Assembly: GCA_964444555.1 (NCBI GenBank) | Contig: CAYUHC010000002.1 | Coordinates: 1 to 56,348 of the forward strand | Reading direction: 5' to 3' | Length of the DNA: 56,348 bases | DNA from: CAYUHC01 sp964444555 | Lineage (GTDB): Bacteria; Patescibacteriota; Minisyncoccia; Phycocordibacterales; JACOZG01 | In this document: positions 34,488 to 43,170 of the stretch, in pieces | How positions within the stretch are numbered: position 1 is the stretch's first letter | Layout: each line of letters opens with the position of its first letter | The notes under the pieces: generated by a model | Database searches by the model: none | What the model was told of the DNA's origin: nothing | The model's input: only the letters and a program-made list of their open reading frames with translations | Program-made: the position numbers and the translations under genes

Positions 34488-36662
34488 ATGAATTATTCCC
34501 ACAAAATCGTTTGTATTCTCCTGGCCGCGGTGTTTTTTGTGCCACTCTTGGTTAGTGGAAATTTGTTCTTCCCTTACATTACTGGTAAGGCTTTAGTATT
34601 TAGGACCTTGGTGGAATTGGCGGCGGTGGTGTGGATTTGTCTGCTTTGGTGTTCGCCGAAATTTAGACCGCGCGCCAGCGCTTGGCTGTGGTCACTTGGA
34701 GCGTTTTTGTCAGTCTTGGGGTTGTCAACTTTGTTCAGCGTCGACCCCTTTCGGAGTTTTTGGTCTAACTACGAACGAATGGAGGGCTTAGTTACTTTTC
34801 TCCACTTGGGAGCGTATGCCCTGATGCTTAGTTCGGTTTATCAAACCAGTCGGGCTTGGGCGGCTTTTTGGACCACGCATTTGGTGGCTAGTGTGTTGGT
34901 GGTTTTTGCCGCCTTGGGCGAGACTTTTAAGTTGGCCGAAGAAGGTCAGGGATTTGTTCGTTTGGACGCCACTTTGGGCAATCCGATTTATTTGGCGGTT
35001 TATTTGCTTTTAAGTCTTGGCGTGGCCGCAATTTTCTTTTTGCGGACGAGGGGTGGTTGGTCGCGCATGGGTCTGGGCGTTTTGAGTCTGGGTTATGTGT
35101 GGGCGCTTTATGGTACGGCAACTCGTAGTGCGCTTTTGGGTTTGGCTGGTGGCCTGGTGATCGGGACGATGATTTTTGTTTGGCGCGGTGCTGCTTATCC
35201 GCGCGCCCGGCGCTTTGCTTTGATTGCTGTCGTGGCGTTGGTGGCTGTGGCGGGATTATTTTGGCTCGGTAAGGATTCGTCTTTTGTCCGGAGTAATCCG
35301 GTCTTGGCGCGGGTGGCGGAAATTTCTTTACAAGACGCGACAACTCGTCACCGTTTGATGAACTGGCAAATGGCACTCGAAGGATTTAAGGAGCGGCCGA
35401 TTTTAGGTTGGGGGTTGGAAAACTACTTGGTGGTTTTCAGTAAGTTTTACAATCCCAATCTTTATGATGCCGAGCAGTGGTTTGATCGCACCCACAATAT
35501 TTTTCTCGATTGGTTGGTGAGCGCTGGAGTCTTAGGCCTGTTATCGTACCTCTCGCTCTTCGTTGTTGCCTTGTGGTATGTTTGGCATTCGTCGATTCTC
35601 CATAACGTGGCCGAGCGGTCAGTAATTACTGGTTTGGTGGTAGCTTATTTAATTCATAACGTTTTTGTGTTTGATAACTTGACCAGCTATGTAATCTTTT
35701 TCGCTGGGTTGGCTTGGCTAGCCGGGCGGGACGCTTCGTCATCTCCAAAAAATATTGATTTGACTAAGCTTGAGCGTATTTGGCGTCTTGGTTTGGCGTT
35801 AGCGATACCGCTAATTTTAGTCGCTGGTTATTTTAGTGTGATTGTTCCTTGGCGCGGAGCTAGTGCGCTTGTAAAAACCTTGCAGACCTCCGATCCGGTT
35901 CAGAAATTAAGTTATTTTGATCGGGCTTTGGCTTGGGGTGGACCAGGGCGGACAGAAGCTCGTGAGCAATTGCTCCAACAGTCTAGTAGTCTTTTGCGGG
36001 CAGCTGTGGCGAGTTCTAGCCTCACGGCCCGTGAGTTGATTGACCAAGAGAGTCGGGCGGAAATTTTTGCCTCTCCGACCAATGTCCGACCAGTACTGTT
36101 TTACGGTTCGTATCTGCGCTTTCATGATCGAGTCGTTGAGGCGTTGCCTTATCTATTAAAGGCTCAAGAGTTGTCGCCTACCAAGCAAAATATTCTTTTT
36201 GAGTTGGTGGAGGCCTACGGTGATTTAAAACAGCCCGACAAGGCGCTAGCCGTGGCGCGGGAAGCGTATGAATTGGCGCCCAAGTTCCGGACGGCGGCCG
36301 AAATTTATGCCACTTGGTTGGGGCGGACTGGCCAGACGGCCGAGGCGCGCAAGATTTTAGCTGCTTTGCCGGTCGAGCTTTCAGAAAATTTGGATTTGGA
36401 CGAGGTTAATCGTCAGATTAATAGTTTTATCGCCACGGAACGTTATGATTTAGCGGCGGCCCTGTGGCAGAAAGTTGTCGATGAACATCCACAAAACGCG
36501 GAGTATCGTTTTCGTTTGGCGGCGGCCCGTCTGCTGAATGGCGAAAAAAATAAATCAATCGAAGAGTTGCAAGCGGCGGTTAAGATTGAACCAAGACTCA
36601 GTAAACAAGTTGAATTTTTGATTAGCGAAATTCGCGCGGGCAGAAATCCAATCAGTAAATAA
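34488..36662 (+). CDS. O-antigen ligase/polymerase-like protein with C-terminal TPRs
   Basis: 724 residues. The first 450 hold about twelve membrane helices with a large extracytoplasmic loop that contains GNPIYLAVYLLLSLG, RHRLMNWQMALEGFKERPILGWGLENY and FDRTHNIFLDWLVSAGVLGL, the Wzy_C (O-antigen ligase/PglL) signature including the conserved His. Residues about 550-715 are TPR-like (ALPYLLKAQELSPTKQNILFELVEAYGDL). It would polymerise the glycan or attach it to a surface acceptor. It closes the polysaccharide locus and is divergent from the flippase. Confidence 0.87.
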   Translation: MNYSHKIVCILLAAVFFVPLLVSGNLFFPYITGKALVFRTLVELAAVVWICLLWCSPKFRPRASAWLWSLGAFLSVLGLSTLFSVDPFRSFWSNYERMEGLVTFLHLGAYALMLSSVYQTSRAWAAFWTTHLVASVLVVFAALGETFKLAEEGQGFVRLDATLGNPIYLAVYLLLSLGVAAIFFLRTRGGWSRMGLGVLSLGYVWALYGTATRSALLGLAGGLVIGTMIFVWRGAAYPRARRFALIAVVALVAVAGLFWLGKDSSFVRSNPVLARVAEISLQDATTRHRLMNWQMALEGFKERPILGWGLENYLVVFSKFYNPNLYDAEQWFDRTHNIFLDWLVSAGVLGLLSYLSLFVVALWYVWHSSILHNVAERSVITGLVVAYLIHNVFVFDNLTSYVIFFAGLAWLAGRDASSSPKNIDLTKLERIWRLGLALAIPLILVAGYFSVIVPWRGASALVKTLQTSDPVQKLSYFDRALAWGGPGRTEAREQLLQQSSSLLRAAVASSSLTARELIDQESRAEIFASPTNVRPVLFYGSYLRFHDRVVEALPYLLKAQELSPTKQNILFELVEAYGDLKQPDKALAVAREAYELAPKFRTAAEIYATWLGRTGQTAEARKILAALPVELSENLDLDEVNRQINSFIATERYDLAAALWQKVVDEHPQNAEYRFRLAAARLLNGEKNKSIEELQAAVKIEPRLSKQVEFLISEIRAGRNPISK

Positions 36663-36688
36663 TTTTTCAAAAAATATTTTTTGAAAAA
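36663..36688. repeat. 26 bp perfect palindrome
   Basis: The half-site TTTTTCAAAAAAT (36663-36675) is followed directly by its reverse complement (36676-36688). It starts right after the stop codon of the ligase gene. It could form a hairpin or be a protein-binding site; with no T-run beyond it, it is not a good terminator. Confidence 0.85.
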
Positions 36689-36689
36689 G

Positions 36690-36698
36690 TTATCCACA
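36690..36698 (+). promoter_or_regulatory. consensus DnaA box
   Basis: TTATCCACA matches the canonical 9-mer DnaA box and lies one base after the 26 bp palindrome. No second perfect box is nearby. Confidence 0.4.
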
Positions 36699-36711
36699 CT
36701 TTTCGCTAAAA

Positions 36712-36762
36712 ATAATTGTCGTGCACGATGATTTGTTCGATAATTATTGTGTACGCAGTGAT
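36712..36762. repeat. pair of imperfect direct repeats
   Basis: ATAATTGTCGTGCACGATGAT (about 36712-36732) resembles ATAATTATTGTGTACG plus CAGTGAT (36740-36762), sharing ATAATT, GTG, ACG and TGAT in order. They lie between the two palindromes and may be an iteron-like or regulator site. Confidence 0.45.
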
Positions 36763-36771
36763 TGGTATGTT

Positions 36772-36801
36772 TGCAAAATATTTTTTAGAAAATATTTTGC
36801 A
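36772..36801. repeat. 13 bp inverted repeat with 4 nt spacer
   Basis: TGCAAAATATTTT (36772-36784), TTAG, and AAAATATTTTGCA (36789-36801) are perfect complements. Located 45 nt before the small basic protein gene. Confidence 0.8.
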
Positions 36802-36845
36802 CAAGGTCGCGATCATTGCTGGAAACCAAAATTTTGAAATTTACT

Positions 36846-36935
36846 ATGGCTGCTAAAAAACGAAAGGCAACGAAGAAGAAGACGGCGAAGAAGACCACCA
36901 AGCGCAAGACGACAAAGCGCAAGGCTCGCCGATAG
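36846..36935 (+). CDS. 29-residue lysine/arginine-rich histone-like peptide
   Basis: An ORF of 29 codons beginning MAAKKRKATKKK and ending TTKRKARR, then TAG. More than half of the residues are Lys or Arg, the rest mostly Thr and Ala, as in the tails of bacterial H1-like (Hc1/AlgP-type) proteins. It would bind nucleic acid. It stands alone between an AT-rich palindromic region and a strong terminator, and it keeps a clean start and stop, which supports a real gene. There is no Shine-Dalgarno. Confidence 0.65.
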   Translation: MAAKKRKATKKKTAKKTTKRKTTKRKARR

Positions 36936-36946
36936 ATTGCTTAAAG

Positions 36947-36989
36947 ACAACCCCCGCTTCGCAACGACAGAGGCCGGGGTTGTTTTTTT
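36947..36989 (+). terminator. rho-independent terminator after the histone-like gene
   Basis: ACAACCCC (36947-36954) pairs with GGGGTTGT (36976-36983), followed by a run of T. It separates this gene from secA. Confidence 0.85.
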
Positions 36990-37013
36990 GTGCCAAAAAG
37001 AGCAGAATGAGTC

Positions 37014-39482
37014 GTGGCTTTTCTGCAAAAACTATTTCGGGGCGGAGAATCGGCTCGCTTTGTCCGCTCATCGCGCCCACTGGTGTCGGCGATCAATAAT
37101 TTAGAGAGTCAGTTTGAGGTCCTAACTGACGCTGAGTTGGCGGCCAAGACGTCTGAGTTTAAGTCTGCTTTGGCGACCGGGGCGGAGTTAGATTCACTTT
37201 TGGTGCCTGCTTTTGCCGCCGTGCGGGAGTCGGCGCGTCGCACTTTGGGTCAGCGCCACTATGACGTTCAATTGTTGGGCGGCATCGCTCTTCATCGCGG
37301 CGGCGTGGCCGAGATGAGAACCGGTGAGGGGAAAACTTTGGTTTGTACTTTGCCGGCTTATCTTAATGCGTTAACTGGTCGGGGAGTCCACGTAGTGACG
37401 GTTAATGATTATCTGGCGCGTCGTGACGCGGTCTGGATGGGTCAAATCTATGCCGCACTCGGCTTGTCGGTGGGCGTCATTAATAACGATGCTTCTTATT
37501 TATATGATCTCGGTCATCGCGAAGTGGATGCCGCGCGGGACGAAACCGGTTCGTTTAAGGTTTTTTATGATTTTCTAAAACCGTGCACGCGCGCTGAGGC
37601 TTATCGAGCAGATATTACTTACGGAACGAACAATCAATATGGTTTTGATTATTTGCGCGACAATCTTGCCCATTCGCCAGCCGGTGTGGTCCAACTTTCC
37701 GCGACCCACCCCGGTCATCATTTTGCGATTATCGACGAAGTCGACTCGATTTTGATTGATGAGGCGCGGACGCCGTTGATTATTGCTGGTCCGGTGGGCG
37801 AGTCAGAAAGTTTGTATACCAAGTTTGCGGATTTGGTGCGTAATTTTACTCCGGGAGTTGATTATACGGTCGAGGAGAAGGAGCGCTCTATCGGGATGAC
37901 TGAGGAAGGGATTACCAAGGCGGAAAAGTTTTTGGGCATTGATAATCTGTACACGGATGGCGGCATTAAGTACGTTCATCATCTGGAGACGGCAGTCAAA
38001 GCTAAGGCGCTTTATGAAATTGACCGTCATTACGTGGTCCGCGATGGTGAGGTGGTGATTGTTGACGACTTTACTGGGCGTTTAATGCCTGGTCGCCGCT
38101 GGTCGGATGGTTTACATCAGGCGATTGAGGCCAAGGAGGGCGTGTCTATTCGTCAGGAGTCTCGGACGTTTGCCAGCATTACTTTCCAAAATTATTTTCG
38201 TTTGTATGGCAAAATTGCCGGGATGACGGGTACGGCCTCCTCGTCGGCGGAGGAGTTTTTGAAAGTTTACGCGCTCGACGTATTGTCGATCCCGACTCAT
38301 CGTCCCAGCGCCCGCGAAGATCGTGAGGACTTAATTTTCCAAACTGAAAAAGGTAAGTTCCAGGCGATTGCGCGGGCGATCAAGAGTTTGCACGAAAAAG
38401 GTCAGCCAGTGTTGGTGGGCACCGTCTCGATTGAGAAAAATGAGTTACTCTCTGCCTATCTCAAGCGCGAGGGGATTCCCCATCAGATTCTAAATGCCAA
38501 AAATCACGAACAAGAGGGAGCGATTATTGCCGAAGCGGGTAAACGCGGTAGCGTGGTGATCGCTACCAACATGGCAGGTCGCGGCGTCGACATCAAGCTT
38601 GGCGGCAGTGACGCGAGCGAGCAGGAGGCCGCGGCGATTAAGGGGCTGGGTGGTTTGTTTGTGCTGGGGACGGAGCGTCACGAAGCGCGGCGCATCGACG
38701 ATCAGTTGCGTGGACGCTCTGGTCGTCAGGGCGACCCCGGAGCGACGCAGTTTTATATTTCATTTGAGGATGATTTGGCGCGGATTTTCGCCTCCGATCG
38801 GGTTAAGTCGATGATGGGCCGATTGGGCATTCCGGAGGATGAGCCGATCCAAAACCGCTTGGTTAGCCGAGCGATTGAGAACGCCCAAGCCAAGATTGAG
38901 GGTTTAAATTTCGACCGCCGCAAGCATGTTTTGGATTACGACATGGTGATGAATCACCAGCGGACGATTATTTACGAGCGGCGCAATGATTTATTGTTTG
39001 GTGGCGAGTCCGACATTTTGGCTTTCTTGGAGCGAGCCCTCGAAGAGACGGTTGGCGCCGATGAGTTGGTGGCAATTCGCGAACAGATTGAGCGCAAACG
39101 TCAGGAGTTGGGGTCCGAAGATTTTGTTATGGCCGTGCGGCAATTGGCTCTTCAGACCATCGACATGCATTGGGTTAATCATTTGGAGACAATGGATTAT
39201 TTGCAGTCAGCGGTTCGTTTGCGACAGATTGGTCAGCGTGATCCCCTGGTGGAATATCGCAAGGAAGGTTTGGCGGCGTTCAAAGAGATGGAGCGAATCA
39301 TTTTTGCTTCGGTGATTAAATTGTTACCAACGTTAACTTTGACTAAGGCGCCGTCGGTGACGGTCGCGGCCACCGAGACGAGTGGTCAGACGATCGGCCG
39401 TAACGATCCTTGCCCTTGTGGTTCGGGGAAAAAATATAAAAATTGCGGATTAATCAACGCCCCAGGGCATCGCGCCGGTTAA
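37014..39482 (+). CDS. secA: preprotein translocase ATPase SecA
   Basis: 822 residues, full length. Drives Sec-dependent export across the membrane. The start is GTG at 37014 (MAFLQKLFRG), with no in-frame ATG ahead. Motifs: AEMRTGEGKTLVCTLPAYL (Walker A, residues 99-117), VNDYLARRDAVWMG, TYGTNNQYGFDYLRDN, IIDEVDSILIDEARTPLI, TNMAGRGVDIKLGG, and the C-terminal zinc SEC-C motif GRNDPCPCGSGKKYKNCG. CAGAAT (37003-37008) ends 5 nt before the GTG and could be a -10 box. Many secreted proteins encoded downstream would be its substrates. Confidence 0.97.
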   Translation: MAFLQKLFRGGESARFVRSSRPLVSAINNLESQFEVLTDAELAAKTSEFKSALATGAELDSLLVPAFAAVRESARRTLGQRHYDVQLLGGIALHRGGVAEMRTGEGKTLVCTLPAYLNALTGRGVHVVTVNDYLARRDAVWMGQIYAALGLSVGVINNDASYLYDLGHREVDAARDETGSFKVFYDFLKPCTRAEAYRADITYGTNNQYGFDYLRDNLAHSPAGVVQLSATHPGHHFAIIDEVDSILIDEARTPLIIAGPVGESESLYTKFADLVRNFTPGVDYTVEEKERSIGMTEEGITKAEKFLGIDNLYTDGGIKYVHHLETAVKAKALYEIDRHYVVRDGEVVIVDDFTGRLMPGRRWSDGLHQAIEAKEGVSIRQESRTFASITFQNYFRLYGKIAGMTGTASSSAEEFLKVYALDVLSIPTHRPSAREDREDLIFQTEKGKFQAIARAIKSLHEKGQPVLVGTVSIEKNELLSAYLKREGIPHQILNAKNHEQEGAIIAEAGKRGSVVIATNMAGRGVDIKLGGSDASEQEAAAIKGLGGLFVLGTERHEARRIDDQLRGRSGRQGDPGATQFYISFEDDLARIFASDRVKSMMGRLGIPEDEPIQNRLVSRAIENAQAKIEGLNFDRRKHVLDYDMVMNHQRTIIYERRNDLLFGGESDILAFLERALEETVGADELVAIREQIERKRQELGSEDFVMAVRQLALQTIDMHWVNHLETMDYLQSAVRLRQIGQRDPLVEYRKEGLAAFKEMERIIFASVIKLLPTLTLTKAPSVTVAATETSGQTIGRNDPCPCGSGKKYKNCGLINAPGHRAG

Positions 39483-39489
39483 GTTGTGC

Positions 39490-39495
39490 TATAAT
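39490..39495 (+). promoter_or_regulatory. -10 box, short leader
   Basis: TATAAT (39490-39495), 10 nt before the ATG at 39506, in the 23 nt gap after secA. Confidence 0.5.
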
Positions 39496-39505
39496 TTAGT
39501 GGTCT

Positions 39506-39985
39506 ATGAACCGTCGTCAGAAAATTCGCCGACGCCTAGAAATTGGAGTCGGTTTATTATTACTGGTTTTGGCCGCTTGGGGCGCTTACGAATCTTTTTA
39601 TAAACACGGCGCGGCGTATGTTTTTTCTAAATTGGGTTTGGCCGCGCCCGTGCCAGAATTAACTCACCAGCAAAATGTTTGGCTGCACGCGCTCGAGTGG
39701 TGCGAGAGTAGTGGGACCAAGACCGCCATTAACGAAAAAGATTTGGATGGCACTCCTTCTTATTATTCTTTTCAGTTTAAGCCCAGTACCTTCAAGCAGT
39801 ACGGCATTAAGTATGGATTGCTCAGTAAGCGCGTGACCGACGAGACGGTGGAGGCTAAGTTGGCGAGCTATGAGTTGCAGCGCCAAATGGTGATGAGGAT
39901 GATGTTTGATCGGAGTGTGCGCTGGAATCGCGAATTTCCCGATTGCGTTCGCCGGTTGGGTCCGCCGCCGGTAGTGGCAGATTAA
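39506..39985 (+). CDS. membrane-anchored lysozyme-like protein
   Basis: 159 residues. A membrane anchor (about 13-30) precedes an extracellular domain with ALEWCESSGT (putative catalytic Glu67) and PSYYSFQFKPSTFKQYG, the GLQF-x-STW-like block of Rpf/lysozyme-fold proteins. Two Cys (66 and 147) may form a disulfide. It probably cuts peptidoglycan; the sequence is too diverged to decide between transglycosylase and muramidase. Similar in idea, not in sequence, to the gene at 470. Confidence 0.72.
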   Translation: MNRRQKIRRRLEIGVGLLLLVLAAWGAYESFYKHGAAYVFSKLGLAAPVPELTHQQNVWLHALEWCESSGTKTAINEKDLDGTPSYYSFQFKPSTFKQYGIKYGLLSKRVTDETVEAKLASYELQRQMVMRMMFDRSVRWNREFPDCVRRLGPPPVVAD

Positions 39986-40009
39986 TTGCTTCGTGACCAA
40001 TTTTAGTTT

Positions 40010-40015
40010 TAAAAT
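40010..40015 (+). promoter_or_regulatory. -10 box of a leaderless promoter
   Basis: TAAAAT (40010-40015), 7 nt before the ATG at 40023, in a 37 nt gap. Confidence 0.45.
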
Positions 40016-40022
40016 ATAAGGA

Positions 40023-43000
40023 ATGAGAGCACGGTCTAAATTTTGGTGGCCGGTGATTTTTTTGGCGGTTTTGGCTGCGGCCCTGATCGGCAGTCGGTGG
40101 TTTAAGCTGGAGTCGCTCGTGGCGACGCCCGCGGCGGTAAATTTGGCCAATCCTAGCGCGCCGATTCGCGCTTTTTCGGTAACGCGAGATATTCCGATTA
40201 ACACCGCTCAAGAAATTGAATTGTGGAGTAACGCCGCCGCGCCAAGTTATCAAATTGTTTCGGCCCCTGGCCATGGTGGGCTTAGTGCGGTTAGCGGTGG
40301 GCGAGTGACGTACACGCCAGCTACCGGTTACGTTGGGCCGGACGCTTTTTCCTTTACGGTGACGGACAGTCGAGGGACGAGTGCCGCCGCGACGGTTTGG
40401 TTGACAGTAGTTCCTAATCCGCGATTAAATCGGACGGGCAGTGAGATGAATACCATGATCCCAGTTTTGTCCTCGGATCATTGGGATGATCCCGAGTCTT
40501 TACGACGAGACGATGATCCGGTTTCGAAGGCGGATTATTTAGATTATATCGTTGATACTTATGAGCGTCGTCAGCCCGGGGGTAATCCGGACGATTTTTA
40601 TCAATACGATCCATTAATTTATAATAGTTTTTTCTACCGCGCCCTGGGCGACTCTAGTTATTTGCAGCAGGCGCTTACGGCGCTAGGTAAGCTTGGCGCT
40701 TATTACACCACTGGTCCGGGGGCAAGTAACCCCAGTATTTATTTTCGTCGCTCTGATTCGGCGCCGACGCTGGAGGCGTTGTCGTGGATCTTGCCCAACT
40801 TGGCTTCGACGACGGATGAGGCCACTGCCACTTCAGCTCGCGGTCACGTGATGACGTTGTTTGAAAAATTAGAGCGTTTTAATCCGCCCACGACCCCATG
40901 GCAATTCGGCGCTGGTAATCAGAGTATGGGCCCGGCCGCGGCTCTAAAAGTGGTTGAATCTCTTTACCCCAATTATCCTGATGCGGCCGCCAGTTCTGAG
41001 CGCCAAACGATAGCAAACAAGGTTTGGACTGATTGGACCACGGAGGTGGATGGTTTTGAGAACGCCACCGATTACAACGGTTTGTTTGCGGCTGGAGTGT
41101 TGCATTGGTTGGCCGGGGCGACGCCCGAGGAGCGAGCAGCATTATTTGGTCGGTCTGATTTTGCCGATTATGCCCAGCGTTATCTGTTGCAAGTTTCGCC
41201 CTTGGGCATTATCCCTGGTTATGGTGACACTTTTGGTTTTGGCGGTCGTCCCGGGCACTGGGTCCACGCCTTTGAGTCTTGGGCGCCAGAGCTTAAGTCG
41301 GTAGATAGTGATCTGGCGGGTAATTTGCGATGGGCCGCCGGCCAGGCTCTTGGTTGGATTAAGCGTCAAGAGTCGCCAATGGATTTTTGGGGTAATTTAA
41401 GTGACTTCACCTTGCGTGATGTGATGTTTGGTTACTTTAAAGTTCATGATGGAATTGCTCCTCGAGCCCCTTCGGAAGGCAGCGTGTTAACTTATCGACA
41501 CGACGTTGAGTTTAAGAGTGGGGCGGTGCGCGATGCCACTGGTTACCCGGCGGTAGTGAAAAGTAATACTATTCCCGACAAATTAGTAATCCGGACTGGC
41601 TGGGACGAAGATGATTTCTATGCGCTGTTTGAGTTGGCGCCGCCCCTTGGTCACGGCCACAATGATACCGGCAGTCTCAATGCCTTGATTGAGGGTGGAA
41701 GTTTGCTTTTGGGCGATACGCCATATGTGATTAAAGACCATCGTTTTCATAACGCCTTTCAACTAATCCCCAATGGTCAAGAAACCGTTTCTAATCAAGA
41801 GACCACTTTGCGTTCGATGCGGACCAACAATCCTTCGGTCCGCGATGGTCGCCTGGGGACAATTGCTAATTTTTCGATTTCTTCTTATTTGGGTCGGTCG
41901 GTTGAATTGTCTCGATCAATTTTTATGTTAAAGAGTCCGCGCGGACAGTCGCCTTATTTGTGGGTGCGGGATCGGATTGTGGGCAGCGAAGAAGATTCGT
42001 TTTCGGGAACGATTGGGCCCGCTTGGCAGACCCAAACCATTTACGGCGCCCGTGGTAATGCTTGGGTTAATACCACCTTCCAGACCATTCCCGTTGGTTA
42101 TGTTGATATTTTGGAATACATTGCGCAGTGGTCTAACGCCAATCGCGACCTATTAATGATCTTTCCGGGGGCCAGCTCGCTCTCGATCGAGAACGTTAGT
42201 CGCGACACCACCAGATTAAATAGTACGGTTGATCAACAGAATACTTCTCGTCTAAAAGTTGGAGCCCTTAAATCGACGGTGGTTTCGACGACGCCGCAGA
42301 GTTTTTCCACTTTGCTCGTACCTCACGCTCCCACGCCCGATGCCACCGAGCTGGCCGAACAATTTAGAAGCGTGATTGCGGAGCCGAACGTGACGGTTGT
42401 TTCGCGCACGAGCGGCAACGTCAAGGAGTATTTGGGGGTTAACGATTTGGGGGCGACGATCAGTTTTGATGGCATCACTACCAACGCGACGCGCTTAATG
42501 CTCGTTCGCGACGGCAGTACGCTTAGTTATCAAGTGGAAGGAGTCCGGTCGTTGGTGGTGGATGGTAAAACCGTTGTGGCCGAAAGTGGTATGGTTAATC
42601 GTGAGGGCTCCTTTTCACTCGGTTCGACTGGTTCAACCAAGTCCACCACCACGTCTAGTACTACGGTTCGGCCGCCAGAAGTAGCTGGGGCGGTGACCCC
42701 CGAACCAGCCACTCCGGTGGTGGCGCCCTCGAACCCTTTGCCTAAACTGGTTGGCCCGTTCGCTTATGGGATGAAGAGCGAACAAGTGAGAGTTCTCCAG
42801 CAGATGTTGGCTCGTGATCCGGGCATTGTGCCGCCTGCGCCAATCTCTGGAGTTTACGATATGTACACGGCCAAGGCAGTGTCAATTTTCCAAAAACGTT
42901 TAGGTTTAGCTACTTACGGCACCCCCGATACAACGGGTTTTGGTTTAGCTGGTCCGGCAACGCGCGCGAAGCTTAATGAGCTATATGGTGGAGCCACCGT

Positions 43001-43112
43001 GATGCCTACGGCGGCGATTGACGCTGAGCGACGGGCCTTGATTTTATCTCTCCAAACTAAACTATTAGAACTTTTGATAAAACTGCGAGACGCTCTTTTG
43101 TTGAGCGCTTAA
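40023..43112 (+). CDS. large secreted heparinase II/III-like protein with peptidoglycan-binding domain
   Basis: 1029 residues. N-terminal membrane anchor/signal (about 8-24). Residues 60-125 are a cadherin/Big_9-type Ig domain (SAPGHGGLSAVSGGRVTYTPATGYVGPDAFSFTVTD). The central 150-450 part is helical (alpha-toroid-like). LAPPLGHGHNDTGSLNALIEGGSLLLGDTPY near 540-570 is the catalytic-region signature of heparinase II/III family lyases, followed by a beta-sandwich. After a Ser/Thr/Pro linker the C-terminus holds a PG_binding_1 domain (YGMKSEQVRVLQQMLARDPG...AVSIFQKRLGL). It most likely cleaves a uronic-acid polysaccharide while bound at the wall. Confidence 0.75.
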   Translation: MRARSKFWWPVIFLAVLAAALIGSRWFKLESLVATPAAVNLANPSAPIRAFSVTRDIPINTAQEIELWSNAAAPSYQIVSAPGHGGLSAVSGGRVTYTPATGYVGPDAFSFTVTDSRGTSAAATVWLTVVPNPRLNRTGSEMNTMIPVLSSDHWDDPESLRRDDDPVSKADYLDYIVDTYERRQPGGNPDDFYQYDPLIYNSFFYRALGDSSYLQQALTALGKLGAYYTTGPGASNPSIYFRRSDSAPTLEALSWILPNLASTTDEATATSARGHVMTLFEKLERFNPPTTPWQFGAGNQSMGPAAALKVVESLYPNYPDAAASSERQTIANKVWTDWTTEVDGFENATDYNGLFAAGVLHWLAGATPEERAALFGRSDFADYAQRYLLQVSPLGIIPGYGDTFGFGGRPGHWVHAFESWAPELKSVDSDLAGNLRWAAGQALGWIKRQESPMDFWGNLSDFTLRDVMFGYFKVHDGIAPRAPSEGSVLTYRHDVEFKSGAVRDATGYPAVVKSNTIPDKLVIRTGWDEDDFYALFELAPPLGHGHNDTGSLNALIEGGSLLLGDTPYVIKDHRFHNAFQLIPNGQETVSNQETTLRSMRTNNPSVRDGRLGTIANFSISSYLGRSVELSRSIFMLKSPRGQSPYLWVRDRIVGSEEDSFSGTIGPAWQTQTIYGARGNAWVNTTFQTIPVGYVDILEYIAQWSNANRDLLMIFPGASSLSIENVSRDTTRLNSTVDQQNTSRLKVGALKSTVVSTTPQSFSTLLVPHAPTPDATELAEQFRSVIAEPNVTVVSRTSGNVKEYLGVNDLGATISFDGITTNATRLMLVRDGSTLSYQVEGVRSLVVDGKTVVAESGMVNREGSFSLGSTGSTKSTTTSSTTVRPPEVAGAVTPEPATPVVAPSNPLPKLVGPFAYGMKSEQVRVLQQMLARDPGIVPPAPISGVYDMYTAKAVSIFQKRLGLATYGTPDTTGFGLAGPATRAKLNELYGGATVMPTAAIDAERRALILSLQTKLLELLIKLRDALLLSA

Positions 43113-43152
43113 TTTAAAAGGTTTATCCCCACCGGATTGACCTGTTGATTGC

Positions 43153-43158
43153 TATAAT
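43153..43158 (+). promoter_or_regulatory. -10 box, short leader
   Basis: TATAAT (43153-43158), 12 nt before the ATG at 43171. Confidence 0.45.
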
Positions 43159-43170
43159 TGAGCTATTGGT

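Noticed and set aside
36663..36845. Calling the region a definite origin of replication
   Set aside because: Only one perfect DnaA box is present and dnaA/dnaN are not nearby; kept as a hypothesis only.
43122..43130. Second DnaA box (TTATCCCCA)
   Set aside because: One mismatch to consensus, isolated and far from the other box; chance is the simpler explanation.
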